A program made the translations under genes and the position numbers. A model generated the notes under the pieces. That model ran no database searches and was not told the DNA's origin. It saw nothing but the letters and a program-made list of their open reading frames with translations. Shown here piece after piece: positions 1-8,689 of a stretch of DNA of 64,000 nt (the first letter of the stretch is position 1; every line of letters begins with the position of its first letter). The DNA is taken from positions 124,001 through 188,000 of the forward strand of contig NZ_FPBH01000013.1 of assembly GCF_900116445.1 (NCBI RefSeq). The letters are read 5' to 3'. This DNA is from Paraburkholderia aspalathi. Lineage in GTDB: Bacteria > Pseudomonadota > Gammaproteobacteria > Burkholderiales > Burkholderiaceae.

Positions 1-102
1 TGCGGTATTCGGCAAGCCCTGGTGGAGATCAATGTGCTCCCGCTGGCGCCGGGAATGCCATCAACTCGCGCTACGCGTACCACGGATAGGAACAATCAGT
101 GA
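1..102 (+). CDS. Possible C-terminal end of an upstream gene (partial)
   Basis: Frame 1 is open from the window edge to a TGA at 100-102, encoding about 33 residues that end in DRNNQ. Its stop would overlap the GTG start of the chemotaxis receptor in a GTGA arrangement, which suggests translational coupling. Frame 3 is also open to a TAG at 87-89, so the choice of frame is not secure. No family can be recognised from so short a tail. Confidence 0.3.
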   Translation, partial: CGIRQALVEINVLPLAPGMPSTRATRTTDRNNQ

Positions 103-1814
103 ACTTAAGCATTCGAAACCGGCTCATCGCCATTGTCACGAGCCTCGTGCTCATCACGCTCGCCTTGAGCACCTTCTTTCTCATGCGTCTTAGTGCCGCT
201 GGAAATGAATTGGAATCGATGTACAGGGCGGATTTTTCTGATGCGGCGTCAGTTAGCGAGATCGATGGACTACTCACCAGGACCGACATCAACATTCTCC
301 GGATGATCGCGATTGGGGACCCTGCCTCTATTGCCGGATGGAAGCAGGAAAATACAGAGCGGTTTAGCCAGGTCGACAAAGTGATAAGCGAACTGGCAAG
401 CCATCGCGATGGAGAAAAACTGGAGGTGGTCAAGGGGCTACAGGACGCCTACCAGAAAATGCAGGCTGGGATGAAGCATCAGGTGGAGCGTATTGAGGCC
501 GGGGATGTGAAAGGCGGTGCCGAAGTGAACAGGCTGGAAGTCAAGGATAACGCGAACCACGTTTTCGGCATTCTTGCCAAAATGAAACAGGATTTGCGCA
601 CGACGGCTCAGGCGCGTTTCGCTGCACAGCAAGTTGCTATTGTGACTACTCGCTACATTTCTTTTGGCGTGATCGCCTGTGCCGTGCTTTTCGCTGTTGG
701 CGCCTTGATCTATTTGCTGCGTGCAATCCTGATACCGTTGAACACGTCAGTTAGCATTGCCGAGCGGATCGCAACTGGGAAGCTCGGGAACGACATCCCG
801 AACCAATCGCAAGACGAGTTCGGGCAACTTCTCTCGTCCCTCAAGAAAATGGATCAGCAGCTGAGCGATACGATTCACGGGATCAAGATATCCGCAGAAT
901 CGGTCACGGTGGCGTCGCGGGAAATCGCTAGCGGTAACACCGATTTGGCGGCCCGTACCGGGCAACAGGCCGCATCGCTGGAGGAAACGGCAGCGAGCAT
1001 GACGCAGTTGACCGAGACGGTAAAACAGAATGCCGACAATGCCCGCCAGGCTAATGCGCTGGCAACGCGCGCTACCGACATAGCTGACGCAGGCAATGAA
1101 ACCGTACAGGGCATGGTGGGAACGATCGAGAAAATCAGTGCGAGTTCGAGCAAGATTTCGGAGATTACCGGTGTCATTGAAGGCATCGCGTTTCAGACCA
1201 ACATTCTGGCGCTGAATGCAGCGGTGGAGGCTGCGCGTGCGGGTGAACAGGGGCGTGGTTTCGCCGTCGTCGCCAGTGAAGTTCGCAGTCTGGCTCAGCG
1301 CTCTGCCGCCGCTGCGAAAGAAATCAAGGAATTGATCGGCTCCTCGGTGGCAACGATTCAGGACGGCTCCATGCAAGCCGTGGAAGTCAGTTCGACCATG
1401 GGACAGGTCAAGCAGGCGATCAAGCAGGTGTCCGATATTGTCGGCGAGATCGCTGCGGCGTCCGAAGAGCAAAGCCGTGGCATTGAACAGGTGAATCAGG
1501 CGGTCGGCCAGATGGACGAAGTCACACAACAGAACGCGGCGCTCGTCGAGCAGGCAGCGGCCGGCGCAAAATCACTTGAGGAACAGGCAACCAGATTGAA
1601 GGATGCAGTCTCGGTGTTTGAGGTGGCCGGCGGCGCAGCTCACATTGAGCCGCGAGTGGTTCTGCCGCAGAGCAGGCCTCGCCTGCCTGCGTCGAATGCT
1701 CAAACGACGCGTCGCGCACAGCCCACGAAGCCGAGGATTGCGCCCGTCACTATTGCCGACAAACCGGCAATGGTCGCCGTGGATACGGCCGGCTCGGACT
1801 GGCAAACCTTCTGA
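99..1814 (+). CDS. Methyl-accepting chemotaxis protein
   Basis: Transmembrane chemoreceptor of 571 aa that signals to the CheA/CheW array. In order it has a short N-terminus, TM1 (about 9-30), a periplasmic four-helix-bundle-type ligand domain (about 31-185), TM2 (about 186-208), a HAMP linker (about 209-262) and a long cytoplasmic signalling hairpin. The hairpin tip carries the hallmark segment around GIAFQTNILALNAAVEAARA. The extreme C-terminus is DWQTF, matching the xWxxF pentapeptide that tethers CheR/CheB in many receptors. The start is a GTG with AGGA a few bases upstream, overlapping a possible upstream stop. The ligand cannot be told from sequence. Family assignment is secure. Confidence 0.95.
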   Translation: MNLSIRNRLIAIVTSLVLITLALSTFFLMRLSAAGNELESMYRADFSDAASVSEIDGLLTRTDINILRMIAIGDPASIAGWKQENTERFSQVDKVISELASHRDGEKLEVVKGLQDAYQKMQAGMKHQVERIEAGDVKGGAEVNRLEVKDNANHVFGILAKMKQDLRTTAQARFAAQQVAIVTTRYISFGVIACAVLFAVGALIYLLRAILIPLNTSVSIAERIATGKLGNDIPNQSQDEFGQLLSSLKKMDQQLSDTIHGIKISAESVTVASREIASGNTDLAARTGQQAASLEETAASMTQLTETVKQNADNARQANALATRATDIADAGNETVQGMVGTIEKISASSSKISEITGVIEGIAFQTNILALNAAVEAARAGEQGRGFAVVASEVRSLAQRSAAAAKEIKELIGSSVATIQDGSMQAVEVSSTMGQVKQAIKQVSDIVGEIAAASEEQSRGIEQVNQAVGQMDEVTQQNAALVEQAAAGAKSLEEQATRLKDAVSVFEVAGGAAHIEPRVVLPQSRPRLPASNAQTTRRAQPTKPRIAPVTIADKPAMVAVDTAGSDWQTF

Positions 1815-1829
1815 CCTGAACCCAAACCT

Positions 1830-2201
1830 ATGTATAACGACTCCAAAATGCAGAGCGACGATGCACAACAAGCCGACGCCGCGTCGGCAGAACAATCGCC
1901 ACTTGCCCTGGCAGTTCAAATCCGCAAGGAGAGTGACCACGCGTTACTCAACGCCCTCACTGCGCTATCGAAAGTAAATGGCCTTACTGTTGTTCAGCAT
2001 GATGCGCGCCTTGCAGTCATCGGCGAATTGCTGGTTTCCTTGCTGACGCACTTGCCCAACGCCATGCGGTCCGACATTGCCGCCTCGTTCCGCGGCAGGA
2101 TTGAAGATTTGATGAGCCTCAGCGACGACCGGTGCTTACCGGAAAAATATCACTCGTCGCTCTTAACCGAGGTCAATCGGTATCTGAATGCACTCCGATA
2201 G
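1830..2201 (+). CDS. Small hypothetical protein, 123 aa
   Basis: A soluble, mostly helical protein of 123 aa with no signal peptide or membrane segment. It begins 15 bases after the chemoreceptor stop and runs the same way, so it may be co-transcribed. The first 25 residues are polar and low in complexity. The rest looks like packed amphipathic helices. No clear Shine-Dalgarno precedes the ATG, and an in-frame ATG at 1848 is an alternative start. I do not recognise a family. It is kept because the frame shows plausible codon use and fills the gap before the convergent LysR gene. Confidence 0.55.
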   Translation: MYNDSKMQSDDAQQADAASAEQSPLALAVQIRKESDHALLNALTALSKVNGLTVVQHDARLAVIGELLVSLLTHLPNAMRSDIAASFRGRIEDLMSLSDDRCLPEKYHSSLLTEVNRYLNALR

Positions 2202-2257
2202 AAGGAGAGGCCGTGGACCACGCCTTCGCCTTCGAGGGTGAAGGAGCCACGCTGGTA

Positions 2258-3175
2258 CTAACCCAGGAGCGGCGGCAATTCGTCCTTCAGGAAATCGACG
2301 AAGGCGCGTACCGCAGGCATCATGCCGCGGCGCGTCGGAAACAGCACGGCCAATCGTCCCTCCCGCGAGCGAAATTCCGGCAGTACGAGGCTCAAAGTCC
2401 CCATCTCGATCTCCCGCGTGCAGGCATAGAGAGGCAGGCTGGCGATGCCCATTCCTGCCAACGCGGCTTCCTTCAGCGCCGCGATATTGTCGCTCTGCAG
2501 GCGGGGCTGAATCGTCTGCATGGAGACATCGCCATTCGCGCCGATCAGGCGCAATACGGTCACTGGCCTACTGATCGATTCGTAGATCAACAGATCGTCG
2601 CGAGGTAGCGCATCAGGCGTACCAATCGTCCCGGTCTTCGCCAGATACACAGGACTGGCCACCAACCCCCAGCGCACCGTGCCCAGCGGCGCCTGGACCA
2701 GGCTGGAAAGCTCGACGTCAAAACCTAGACCTCGTATCACCACGTCGACATGTTCTTCGAGAAGGTCGACCTGTCGATTACTTGCCTCGATGGCCAGCCG
2801 GACCTTCGGGTAGCGCAACATGAAGCGGGGCAGCAGCCTGGCCAGCAGGATGTCTGTAATCGCGACGGACATGCTGGCCCGCACCAGCCCCGAGGGCTCG
2901 GCAGTCCGCCGCCGAACCGCTTCCTCACCAGCCTGCGCTTCGGCAATCATGGCCCGGCAATGTGCGTACAACTCTTCGCCGGCGTCGGTCAGGCTAAGCC
3001 GGCGTGAGGTTCGGTGAAGCAGCCGAACGCCGAGCTTGGCTTCCAGATCGGTGATCCGGCGGGAGATATGGGATTTGCTTACGCCAAGCGCCTCTCCCGC
3101 GGCGGTAAAACCGTGGTGCTCGATCACCTGAGCAAAGAGATAGAGATCGTTCAGGTCAGAAGAGACGGGGGTCAT
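2258..3175 (-). CDS. LysR-family transcriptional regulator
   Basis: LysR-type regulator of 305 aa, the usual family length. Residues about 9-68 form the winged helix-turn-helix with the typical GFTAAGEALGVSKSHISRRI recognition region. The remainder is the periplasmic-binding-like effector domain that runs to the C-terminus. It is transcribed divergently from the exported YcaC-like hydrolase gene at 3370, with about 195 bases between the starts. A perfect 9-bp inverted repeat lies in that gap, so it probably controls that neighbour and itself. The effector is unknown. Family assignment is secure, target inferred. Confidence 0.92.
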   Translation of the reverse strand: MTPVSSDLNDLYLFAQVIEHHGFTAAGEALGVSKSHISRRITDLEAKLGVRLLHRTSRRLSLTDAGEELYAHCRAMIAEAQAGEEAVRRRTAEPSGLVRASMSVAITDILLARLLPRFMLRYPKVRLAIEASNRQVDLLEEHVDVVIRGLGFDVELSSLVQAPLGTVRWGLVASPVYLAKTGTIGTPDALPRDDLLIYESISRPVTVLRLIGANGDVSMQTIQPRLQSDNIAALKEAALAGMGIASLPLYACTREIEMGTLSLVLPEFRSREGRLAVLFPTRRGMMPAVRAFVDFLKDELPPLLG

Positions 3176-3208
3176 CCGACGTCCGGTAGTCGTTGGGTTG
3201 GTCTATCG

Positions 3209-3230
3209 ATCGTTTCCTGTGGGAAACGAT
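3209..3230. promoter_or_regulatory. Palindromic operator candidate between LysR and hydrolase genes
   Basis: The sequence ATCGTTTCC, a 4-base spacer and GGAAACGAT forms a perfect 9-bp inverted repeat in the divergent gap. The decamer TATCGATCGT occurs both just upstream (from 3204) and again near 3252. LysR regulators commonly bind interrupted dyads here, so this is a reasonable operator. No footprint evidence exists. Confidence 0.5.
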
Positions 3231-3369
3231 AGGTTGAGAAATACCATATTTATCGATCGTCGTTGCGGAAATATGATTCATCTCAACCCGGCGCAGATGT
3301 GCACCGGACGGTCCGGCAGGACGTCGCTACGTCGTTGCCACATCGAAAATGCCAACGTTAATCAAGACC

Positions 3370-4098
3370 ATGAAAATCCTTAATCTCCTGAAAGCTGTCG
3401 TTCTCCCCCTGGCGATCGTCACTACCTCTGCCGCCACAATCCAGACGGCCAGCGCAGCGCCTGCGACGAACGCGGTCGCTCCGTCTGGCGCTCCGTACTC
3501 ATTGCTGTCGCGGGACAACACGGTGCTCGTACTGGTCGACCACCAGGTTGGCTTGTTCACCGGCGTACGCGACATCGATACCGGTGAGCTCAAGCATAAC
3601 GTTGTGGCCTTGGCCAAAGCCGCGAAGACGCTCGGCATCCCGGTCATTGTCACCGCTACGATGCCTGACGGCATGTGGGGTCCCACGATCCCTGAACTGA
3701 CTGCCGCGCTTCCGGGTGTGCCGGTGATCAGCCGGACCTCGATCAATGCATGGGACGATCCGAATGTGCGCGCCGCGATCGAGAAGACCGGCCGCAAACA
3801 GATTCTGATCGCCGGTGTTTCGCTGGAAGTGTGTGCCACGTTCCCGGCGCTGTCGCTCAAGGCTGCAGGCTACGATCCCCGCGTGGTGCTCGACGCATCG
3901 GGTACGTTTAGCGATACCAAGCGCACGGTGGGGCTGCAGCGTCTGGCAGGCGCCGGCATCCCGGTGACCGATTACGCCACGGCTGGTGTGGAAATGCTGC
4001 ACGGCAACGACGACCCGAAGGCGCAGCAGGTGTACGCCGATCTCGACATGCCGTTTGCCAACCTGGTGTGGCAGCTCAAGAACGCTTCGCGCAAGTGA
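3370..4098 (+). CDS. Exported cysteine hydrolase, YcaC/isochorismatase-like
   Basis: Hydrolase of the isochorismatase/nicotinamidase superfamily, closest in layout to YcaC. The mature part begins with the LVDHQVGLFTG strand that supplies the catalytic Asp. It then has the VRDID segment, a SINAWDD stretch, and IAGVSLEVCATFPAL with the nucleophilic Cys. Unlike cytoplasmic YcaC it starts with a clear signal peptide (KILNLLKAVVLPLAIV...ASA), so it should act in the periplasm. An ATG at 3349 adds seven residues; 3370 is preferred because it gives a compact signal sequence. The substrate is unknown. It is divergent from and probably regulated by the adjacent LysR gene. Confidence 0.85.
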   Translation: MKILNLLKAVVLPLAIVTTSAATIQTASAAPATNAVAPSGAPYSLLSRDNTVLVLVDHQVGLFTGVRDIDTGELKHNVVALAKAAKTLGIPVIVTATMPDGMWGPTIPELTAALPGVPVISRTSINAWDDPNVRAAIEKTGRKQILIAGVSLEVCATFPALSLKAAGYDPRVVLDASGTFSDTKRTVGLQRLAGAGIPVTDYATAGVEMLHGNDDPKAQQVYADLDMPFANLVWQLKNASRK

Positions 4099-4159
4099 GG
4101 CAACAACTCGGTCCGGCGAGGGCGAACTGCGTCCTTGGGCGCCCCCGCCATCCATCAAC

Positions 4160-4221
4160 AAAAGTGCCATTGAATCTGACTTTTGTGTAGGGACGCGCGC
4201 TCCGTCGTCAAATATTCTTAC
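4160..4221 (+). repeat. Dispersed 60-70 nt element, copy A
   Basis: Runs from AAAAGTGCCATTGAATC through TTTTGTGTAGGGACGCGCG to ATATTCTTAC. It closely matches copies at 18124-18191 and 20123-20188 and, in reverse, 17966-17998. It lies about 150 bases upstream of the first gene of the aromatic cluster and points toward it. It may be a mobile or regulatory element. The similarity was found by eye. Confidence 0.7.
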
Positions 4222-4290
4222 TCCATCGAGTCGATATGTCCTGCGCGGATTCCATCCAGCCGCCGGCGACGACAAGTCCGCAATCATTTT

Positions 4291-4330
4291 GCATGGGACC
4301 GGAGTGAGCTCTAAAGCGCCAACTCCGGTC
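4291..4330 (+). promoter_or_regulatory. Leader hairpin 1 of the aromatic cluster
   Basis: GACCGGAGT at 4297-4305 pairs perfectly with ACTCCGGTC at 4322-4330, just before the AGGAGAGG ribosome-binding site of the gene at 4347. It is homologous to the hairpin at 5341-5381, where the stem differs by one compensated base pair. It could be an RNA leader structure or a DNA operator. Confidence 0.6.
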
Positions 4331-4346
4331 AACATAGGAGAGGAAG

Positions 4347-5321
4347 TTGACCAGGAAAGTCCCGCTCAAGATTGCAATCGCTGAGCACCCCCACACATCG
4401 GCCATTCGTAACGGATCCATTTCCATCGAGGGTGTGGATGCCGAGTTCATCACAGTCCAGCCGCAAATTGGCGCATTTCGCCGGATGGTGCGCGACGTCG
4501 AATTCGACGTTTGCGAGTTGGCGCCGACAACCTACATCATCGCCCGCGCCTATGGTGCGCCGTTCGTCGGATTGCCGATTTTTGTCGTGCGGCGTTTTCA
4601 CCACGGCGGTTTGCTGGTGCGCCCGGACGCCGGGATCAAGACCCCCAAGGACCTGGAAGGTAAGAAGGTCGGCGTGCGCGCCTATTCGGTCACGACCGGC
4701 GTGTGGACGCGCCAGGTCCTGATCGACGAGTTCGGCCTCGATTCTTCCAGGGTGACCTGGGTTGTCGATGATGAGGAGCATGTTACGCAGCTCAAGCTGC
4801 CGTCGAACGTCATCCATGCTCCGGCTGGAAGCTCGTTGGCGGAAATGATGGCGACAGGCGAATTGTCGGCGGGTTTTGCCGCCGCCGCGGGTATCGGCCG
4901 CACCGGCGCGCCCACGGGTGGATGGAAGGAGGTCGAGGCCGACTATCCCGATCTGTTGCCCAATGCGACCGAGTTCGAAAGCGAGTACTTCGCCCGCACC
5001 GGGGTCTACCCGATGCACGGCACTATCGTCGTTAAGGACGCGGTGCTCGCCGAGCATCCGTGGATCGCGAAATCGATTTTCGACGCCTTCGCACAGGCGA
5101 AAAAGGAATGGCTGGCGCGCCTCGATGCCGGCGAGGCGACGAGCGCCAGCGATAAGAAGTACCTCGAACTGCGCAAGATCGTCGGACACGATCCGCTGCC
5201 GTACGGTCTGCAGGAAAACCTCAAGACGATCGAAACACTGGAAGCCACCGCGTTCAAGCAGGGTCTCACGCCGCGCCGTATGTCCATTGACGAACTGTTT
5301 GTGGACCCATTGGCCCGCTGA
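4347..5321 (+). CDS. 4,5-dihydroxyphthalate decarboxylase-like protein (Pht5 family)
   Basis: A 324-aa protein with the periplasmic-binding fold used by 4,5-dihydroxyphthalate decarboxylases. It lacks a signal peptide, which argues for a cytoplasmic enzyme rather than an ABC binding protein. Supporting segments are DVCELAPTTYIIARAYG, DLEGKKVGVRAYSVTTGVW and the C-terminal MSIDELFVDPLA. The start is a TTG preceded by AGGAGAGG. It is the first gene of the aromatic cluster and has a diverged paralogue at 12215. In this setting it probably removes a carboxyl group from a dihydroxylated aromatic acid before ring cleavage. The exact substrate is not proven, and annotation as a substrate-binding protein is the alternative. 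Confidence 0.75.
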   Translation: MTRKVPLKIAIAEHPHTSAIRNGSISIEGVDAEFITVQPQIGAFRRMVRDVEFDVCELAPTTYIIARAYGAPFVGLPIFVVRRFHHGGLLVRPDAGIKTPKDLEGKKVGVRAYSVTTGVWTRQVLIDEFGLDSSRVTWVVDDEEHVTQLKLPSNVIHAPAGSSLAEMMATGELSAGFAAAAGIGRTGAPTGGWKEVEADYPDLLPNATEFESEYFARTGVYPMHGTIVVKDAVLAEHPWIAKSIFDAFAQAKKEWLARLDAGEATSASDKKYLELRKIVGHDPLPYGLQENLKTIETLEATAFKQGLTPRRMSIDELFVDPLAR

Positions 5322-5340
5322 CCCGCACGCAACTGATCTT

Positions 5341-5381
5341 GCATGGGACCAGAGTAAGGCGCTGAAGCGCCAACTCTGGTC
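5341..5381 (+). promoter_or_regulatory. Leader hairpin 2 of the aromatic cluster
   Basis: GACCAGAGT at 5347-5355 pairs with ACTCTGGTC at 5373-5381. An inner GGCGC-TGAA-GCGCC hairpin (5358-5371) stacks inside it. The whole segment and its flank are homologous to hairpin 1, with G-C replaced by A-T on both arms. It sits directly before the ligJ ribosome-binding site. Confidence 0.6.
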
Positions 5382-5394
5382 GACAGGAGACGAC

Positions 5395-6420
5395 ATGATT
5401 ATCGATTGCCACGGTCATTTCACGACCGTACCCGCTTCATTCCGCAACTGGCGAGCCAGGCAGGTCGAATTCGCGAACGACCCGGTCAACGCGCCATCGC
5501 GTGCCGCCGCGCATGTGAGCGACGACGAGATTCGCGAAGCGATAGGAAATGGTCAACTCAAGCTGCAGCGCGAGCGCGGCAGCGACCTGACGCTGTTTTC
5601 GCCGATCGCCGGATTGATGAGCCACCATCTGGGCAATGAGCGCACGAGCCTGGAATGGGCCGAAGTATCGAACGACCTCGTGCACCGCGTGACGGAACTC
5701 TATCCGGACAACTTCGCGCCGGTGTGCCAGTTGCCGCAATCGCCGGGCGTGGCGCCCGCGAATTCCATCCCCGAGTTGCGACGCTGCGTCGAACAAATGG
5801 GCTTTGTCGGGTGCAACCTGAACCCCGATCCGAGCGGCGGCTACTGGACCGGCAAACCGATGTCCGATCGCGAGTGGTATCCGATCTACGAAGCGCTGGT
5901 CGATCTGGATGTGCCCGCGATGATCCACGTGGCGGCTTCATGCAATCCGTGCTTCCACGGCACCGGCGCCCACTACCTGAACGCCGACACCTCGGTGTTC
6001 ATGCAACTGCTGCAGTCCGATGTGTTCAAGGATTTCCCGACACTGCGCCTCGTGATTCCACACGGCGGCGGCGCGGTGCCTTATCACTGGGGGCGCTATC
6101 GCGGCATGTCGCTTGAAATGTGCGAGCGCCCGCTCGAAGGGCTGCTGAACAACATCTTTTTCGACTCCTGCGTCTACCACAAGCCGGGCGTCGAGTTGCT
6201 GACCAAGGTGGTGCCAACCGACAACGTGCTGTTCGGATCGGAAATGATCGGCGCCGTACGGGGCAAAGATCCGGCAACCGGCCAGTACTTTGACGACACC
6301 AAACGCTATATCGACGCGTGTACTGCGCTGACGGACGAGGATCGCTACAAGATTTTCGAGGGCAATGCGCGGCGCGTCTACCCGCGCCTCGATGCGCGCC
6401 TGAAAGCGCGCGGCAACTAA
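5395..6420 (+). CDS. ligJ: 4-oxalomesaconate hydratase
   Basis: Amidohydrolase-fold enzyme of 341 aa, matching my memory of the length of LigJ from protocatechuate 4,5-cleavage pathways. It hydrates 4-oxalomesaconate to 4-carboxy-4-hydroxy-2-oxoadipate. The N-terminal IIDCHGHFTT supplies the metal-binding HxH. Characteristic LigJ stretches follow, including ERGSDLTLFSP, CNLNPDPSGGYWTG, AASCNPCFHGTGAHYLNADT and VIPHGGGAVPYHWGR. The start at 5395 was chosen because it gives the family N-terminus and follows ACAGGAG. It lies between the Pht5-like gene and a LigI-like lactonase, as expected for one pathway. Confidence in the reaction is high. Confidence 0.88.
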   Translation: MIIDCHGHFTTVPASFRNWRARQVEFANDPVNAPSRAAAHVSDDEIREAIGNGQLKLQRERGSDLTLFSPIAGLMSHHLGNERTSLEWAEVSNDLVHRVTELYPDNFAPVCQLPQSPGVAPANSIPELRRCVEQMGFVGCNLNPDPSGGYWTGKPMSDREWYPIYEALVDLDVPAMIHVAASCNPCFHGTGAHYLNADTSVFMQLLQSDVFKDFPTLRLVIPHGGGAVPYHWGRYRGMSLEMCERPLEGLLNNIFFDSCVYHKPGVELLTKVVPTDNVLFGSEMIGAVRGKDPATGQYFDDTKRYIDACTALTDEDRYKIFEGNARRVYPRLDARLKARGN

Positions 6421-6464
6421 CTTTGGCGCGAGCCATATGCAATGAAACACGCACAGAGACACTC

Positions 6465-7316
6465 ATGACTTCCGCAATCGTTGATATCCATCCCCACATC
6501 ATTTCCGATGACGAGAGCCGCTATCCACCGGCGCCGTTGTTCGGAAAGCGCTCGGATTGGTCGAAGGAGCGTCCCACTACCGTTGAGACGTTGATCGCGG
6601 CGATGGACGCGGCCGGCGTCGCCAAGGCCGCGGTGGTTCATTCTTCGACGACCTACGGTTTCGACAATCGCTATGTCGTTGAAGGTTGCAGCAAATATTC
6701 AGATCGGCTGGTTGCCGTCGGCTCCGTTGACGTACTGCAGCCGGATGCACCGGAACGCATTCGCGAATGGGTCGGGCTCGGTCTCGCGGGCCTGCGTTTG
6801 TTCACCGGCGGCAGCACCAAGGAGTTCGATCCGAGCGAACTCGACGATCCGCGCGCGTTCCCAGCGTGGGAACTGTGCGGAGAACTCGGCCTGACGATGT
6901 GCATCCAGACGGGGCCGATCGGACTGCCGCAGGTCACGGCGCTTGCACGGCGTTTCCCTAAGGTGCCCATCATCCTCGATCACCTGGGGCGCCCCGAAGT
7001 AGCCGATGGTGCGCCCTATGCCGCGGCGCGCAGCCTGTTCGACCTGGCGTCGCTCGACAACATCTACCTGAAGCTCACGCCGCGCATCTTTGGCGATGTG
7101 AAGAAGGAAAAGGCGAGTGCCGAAACATTCTTCCCGCGCGTGGTGGAAGCCTTTGGTGCAAAACGGATGGCCTGGGGCTCCAATTATCCGACCTCGCCGG
7201 GGACACTTCCGGAAATCCTCGCGACGGCCCGGGCGGGTCTGGCATGCCTGAGCGACGAAGACCGCGCGTGGATTTTCGGCAAGACCGCGCAGCGACTATA
7301 TCCGGCCCTGGCCTGA
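6465..7316 (+). CDS. Amidohydrolase, 2-pyrone-4,6-dicarboxylate lactonase-like
   Basis: A 283-aa metal-dependent hydrolase of the amidohydrolase-2 family, the group containing LigI and related lactonases. It starts with a IVDIHPHI motif (HxH ligand), has VPIILDHLGRPE in the middle (ligand His of a central strand) and AWGSNYPTSPG near the end, close to the catalytic Asp position of LigI relatives. It follows ligJ by 44 bases. Opening of a 2-pyrone dicarboxylate ring to 4-oxalomesaconate would feed LigJ directly. Similarity to other family lactonases leaves the exact lactone open. Confidence 0.75.
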   Translation: MTSAIVDIHPHIISDDESRYPPAPLFGKRSDWSKERPTTVETLIAAMDAAGVAKAAVVHSSTTYGFDNRYVVEGCSKYSDRLVAVGSVDVLQPDAPERIREWVGLGLAGLRLFTGGSTKEFDPSELDDPRAFPAWELCGELGLTMCIQTGPIGLPQVTALARRFPKVPIILDHLGRPEVADGAPYAAARSLFDLASLDNIYLKLTPRIFGDVKKEKASAETFFPRVVEAFGAKRMAWGSNYPTSPGTLPEILATARAGLACLSDEDRAWIFGKTAQRLYPALA

Positions 7317-7331
7317 AGTAGCGTCGCCTCT

Positions 7332-7368
7332 GTGCCGGCAACCGAAGATGGTTTGTGGTGGCCGGCAC
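7332..7368 (+). promoter_or_regulatory. Hairpin upstream of the MFS gene
   Basis: GTGCCGGC at 7332-7339 pairs with GCCGGCAC at 7361-7368, enclosing a smaller AACC-GGTT hairpin. It lies between the lactonase stop and the carrier start. The layout of an outer and an inner stem resembles hairpin 2, but the sequence is different. There is no run of T, so it is not a classical terminator. Confidence 0.45.
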
Positions 7369-7400
7369 GCAGAACCAATCACACTAAAGAGAAAGGGCAG

Positions 7401-8681
7401 ATGGAGACAAGCAAACCTGGACGACCCGGGATCGCGAGCCGTTGGGCCATCCTCGCGCTCCTTGCGATCGGTGTGTTGATTTCCTTTGTCGATCGCACCA
7501 GCATTTCTTCGACACTGGCGGACGCAGGCTTCGTTCGACATTTTTCGCTGACGAACGTCGATCGCGGCTGGATCAACTCGGCTTTCTTCTGGTCGTATGG
7601 TCTGTTCCAGGTGCCGATGGGCTATGTGGCTGACCGCTACGGCGTGAAGTGGCCTTACGCAATCAGCTTTGCGCTGTGGTGTATCGCGACCGCGCTGATG
7701 GGGGCGGTGACGGCGCTCGCGAGCCTGGTCGTCATGCGTCTGATCATCGGCATGGCCGAAGCGATCGTGATTCCTGCGAGCTATCGCTGGATTCGCAACA
7801 ATTTCGACGAAAGTCAAAACGGCCTGGCTGTAGGCCTCCTCGCAATGGGGAACAAGTTTGGTCCCGCACTCGGCGCGCCGGTGGGCGCCTGGTTCATCGT
7901 CAATTATTCGTGGCAAGTCATGTTCATCGCGACGGGTCTTGTCGGGTTGATCTGGTTGGCTCCGTGGCTTCTGCTGGTCAGGAACGACCTTCCCTCCAGA
8001 ACGCAGCTCACGGCGGCGAATCGAAGCGCCCGTACAGTCAGTCTCGGCAGCATCCTGTCCAGCCCGGTGGTGTGGGGCGGAATGATCACGAACTTTTGCT
8101 ACGGCTATTTCACGTTCTATTGCATGACGTGGATGCCCGCCTATCTGGTCGAGCAACGCGGCCTGTCGATTTCAAGGTCCGGGCTCTATACGTTCTTCAG
8201 CTTCGCCGGAATCGCGATCGTCGCGGCGATCGCGGGATGGGCAGCGGACCGGATCATCGCCCGGGGAGGCGACCCGATTCGGGTGCGCAAGGCTTTCACT
8301 ATCGCGGGCTTCGTGGGCGGATGCACGGTTCTGCTCGGCGCCTATGCCCATTCACTTGAGATGGCGCTGTTCTGGAATGTGCTCTCGCTCTCGCTGCTCG
8401 GCTTGACCACCGCGAACAATCTCGTGCTGTCGCGCCTGACCTTGATTCCGAAGCAGACGATCGGACTGGTCACGGGCGTGCAGCAGGTGGCCACCAGTCT
8501 CGCGGGCGGCGTGGCGGCAAGTCTGTCGGGTTGGTTGCTCCACGTCAGTGGAAGCTATGACCTGCCGATGCTCATGATCCTGGTCTTCCTGCTGATCGGC
8601 GCGTTGACCACGATGATCCTGTTCCGTCCCGAATGGGCGCCCAAGGTAACCGAAACGCACGGCTCGCTGCGGCAAGCCTAG
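7401..8681 (+). CDS. MFS transporter, anion:cation symporter type
   Basis: Major facilitator of 426 aa with about 12 membrane helices. The segment ISFVDRTSISSTLAD after TM1 and the GVKWPYAISF loop are typical of the anion:cation symporter group that imports aromatic or sugar acids. The start at 7401 (METSK...) follows AAGAGAAAGGG and gives the expected N-terminus. It is placed between the lactonase and the dioxygenase, so it most likely imports the pathway substrate. A close paralogue (METNL...) is encoded on the reverse strand at 15267-16565. Specificity is inferred only from context. Confidence 0.9.
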   Translation: METSKPGRPGIASRWAILALLAIGVLISFVDRTSISSTLADAGFVRHFSLTNVDRGWINSAFFWSYGLFQVPMGYVADRYGVKWPYAISFALWCIATALMGAVTALASLVVMRLIIGMAEAIVIPASYRWIRNNFDESQNGLAVGLLAMGNKFGPALGAPVGAWFIVNYSWQVMFIATGLVGLIWLAPWLLLVRNDLPSRTQLTAANRSARTVSLGSILSSPVVWGGMITNFCYGYFTFYCMTWMPAYLVEQRGLSISRSGLYTFFSFAGIAIVAAIAGWAADRIIARGGDPIRVRKAFTIAGFVGGCTVLLGAYAHSLEMALFWNVLSLSLLGLTTANNLVLSRLTLIPKQTIGLVTGVQQVATSLAGGVAASLSGWLLHVSGSYDLPMLMILVFLLIGALTTMILFRPEWAPKVTETHGSLRQA

Positions 8682-8689
8682 AACGCAGG

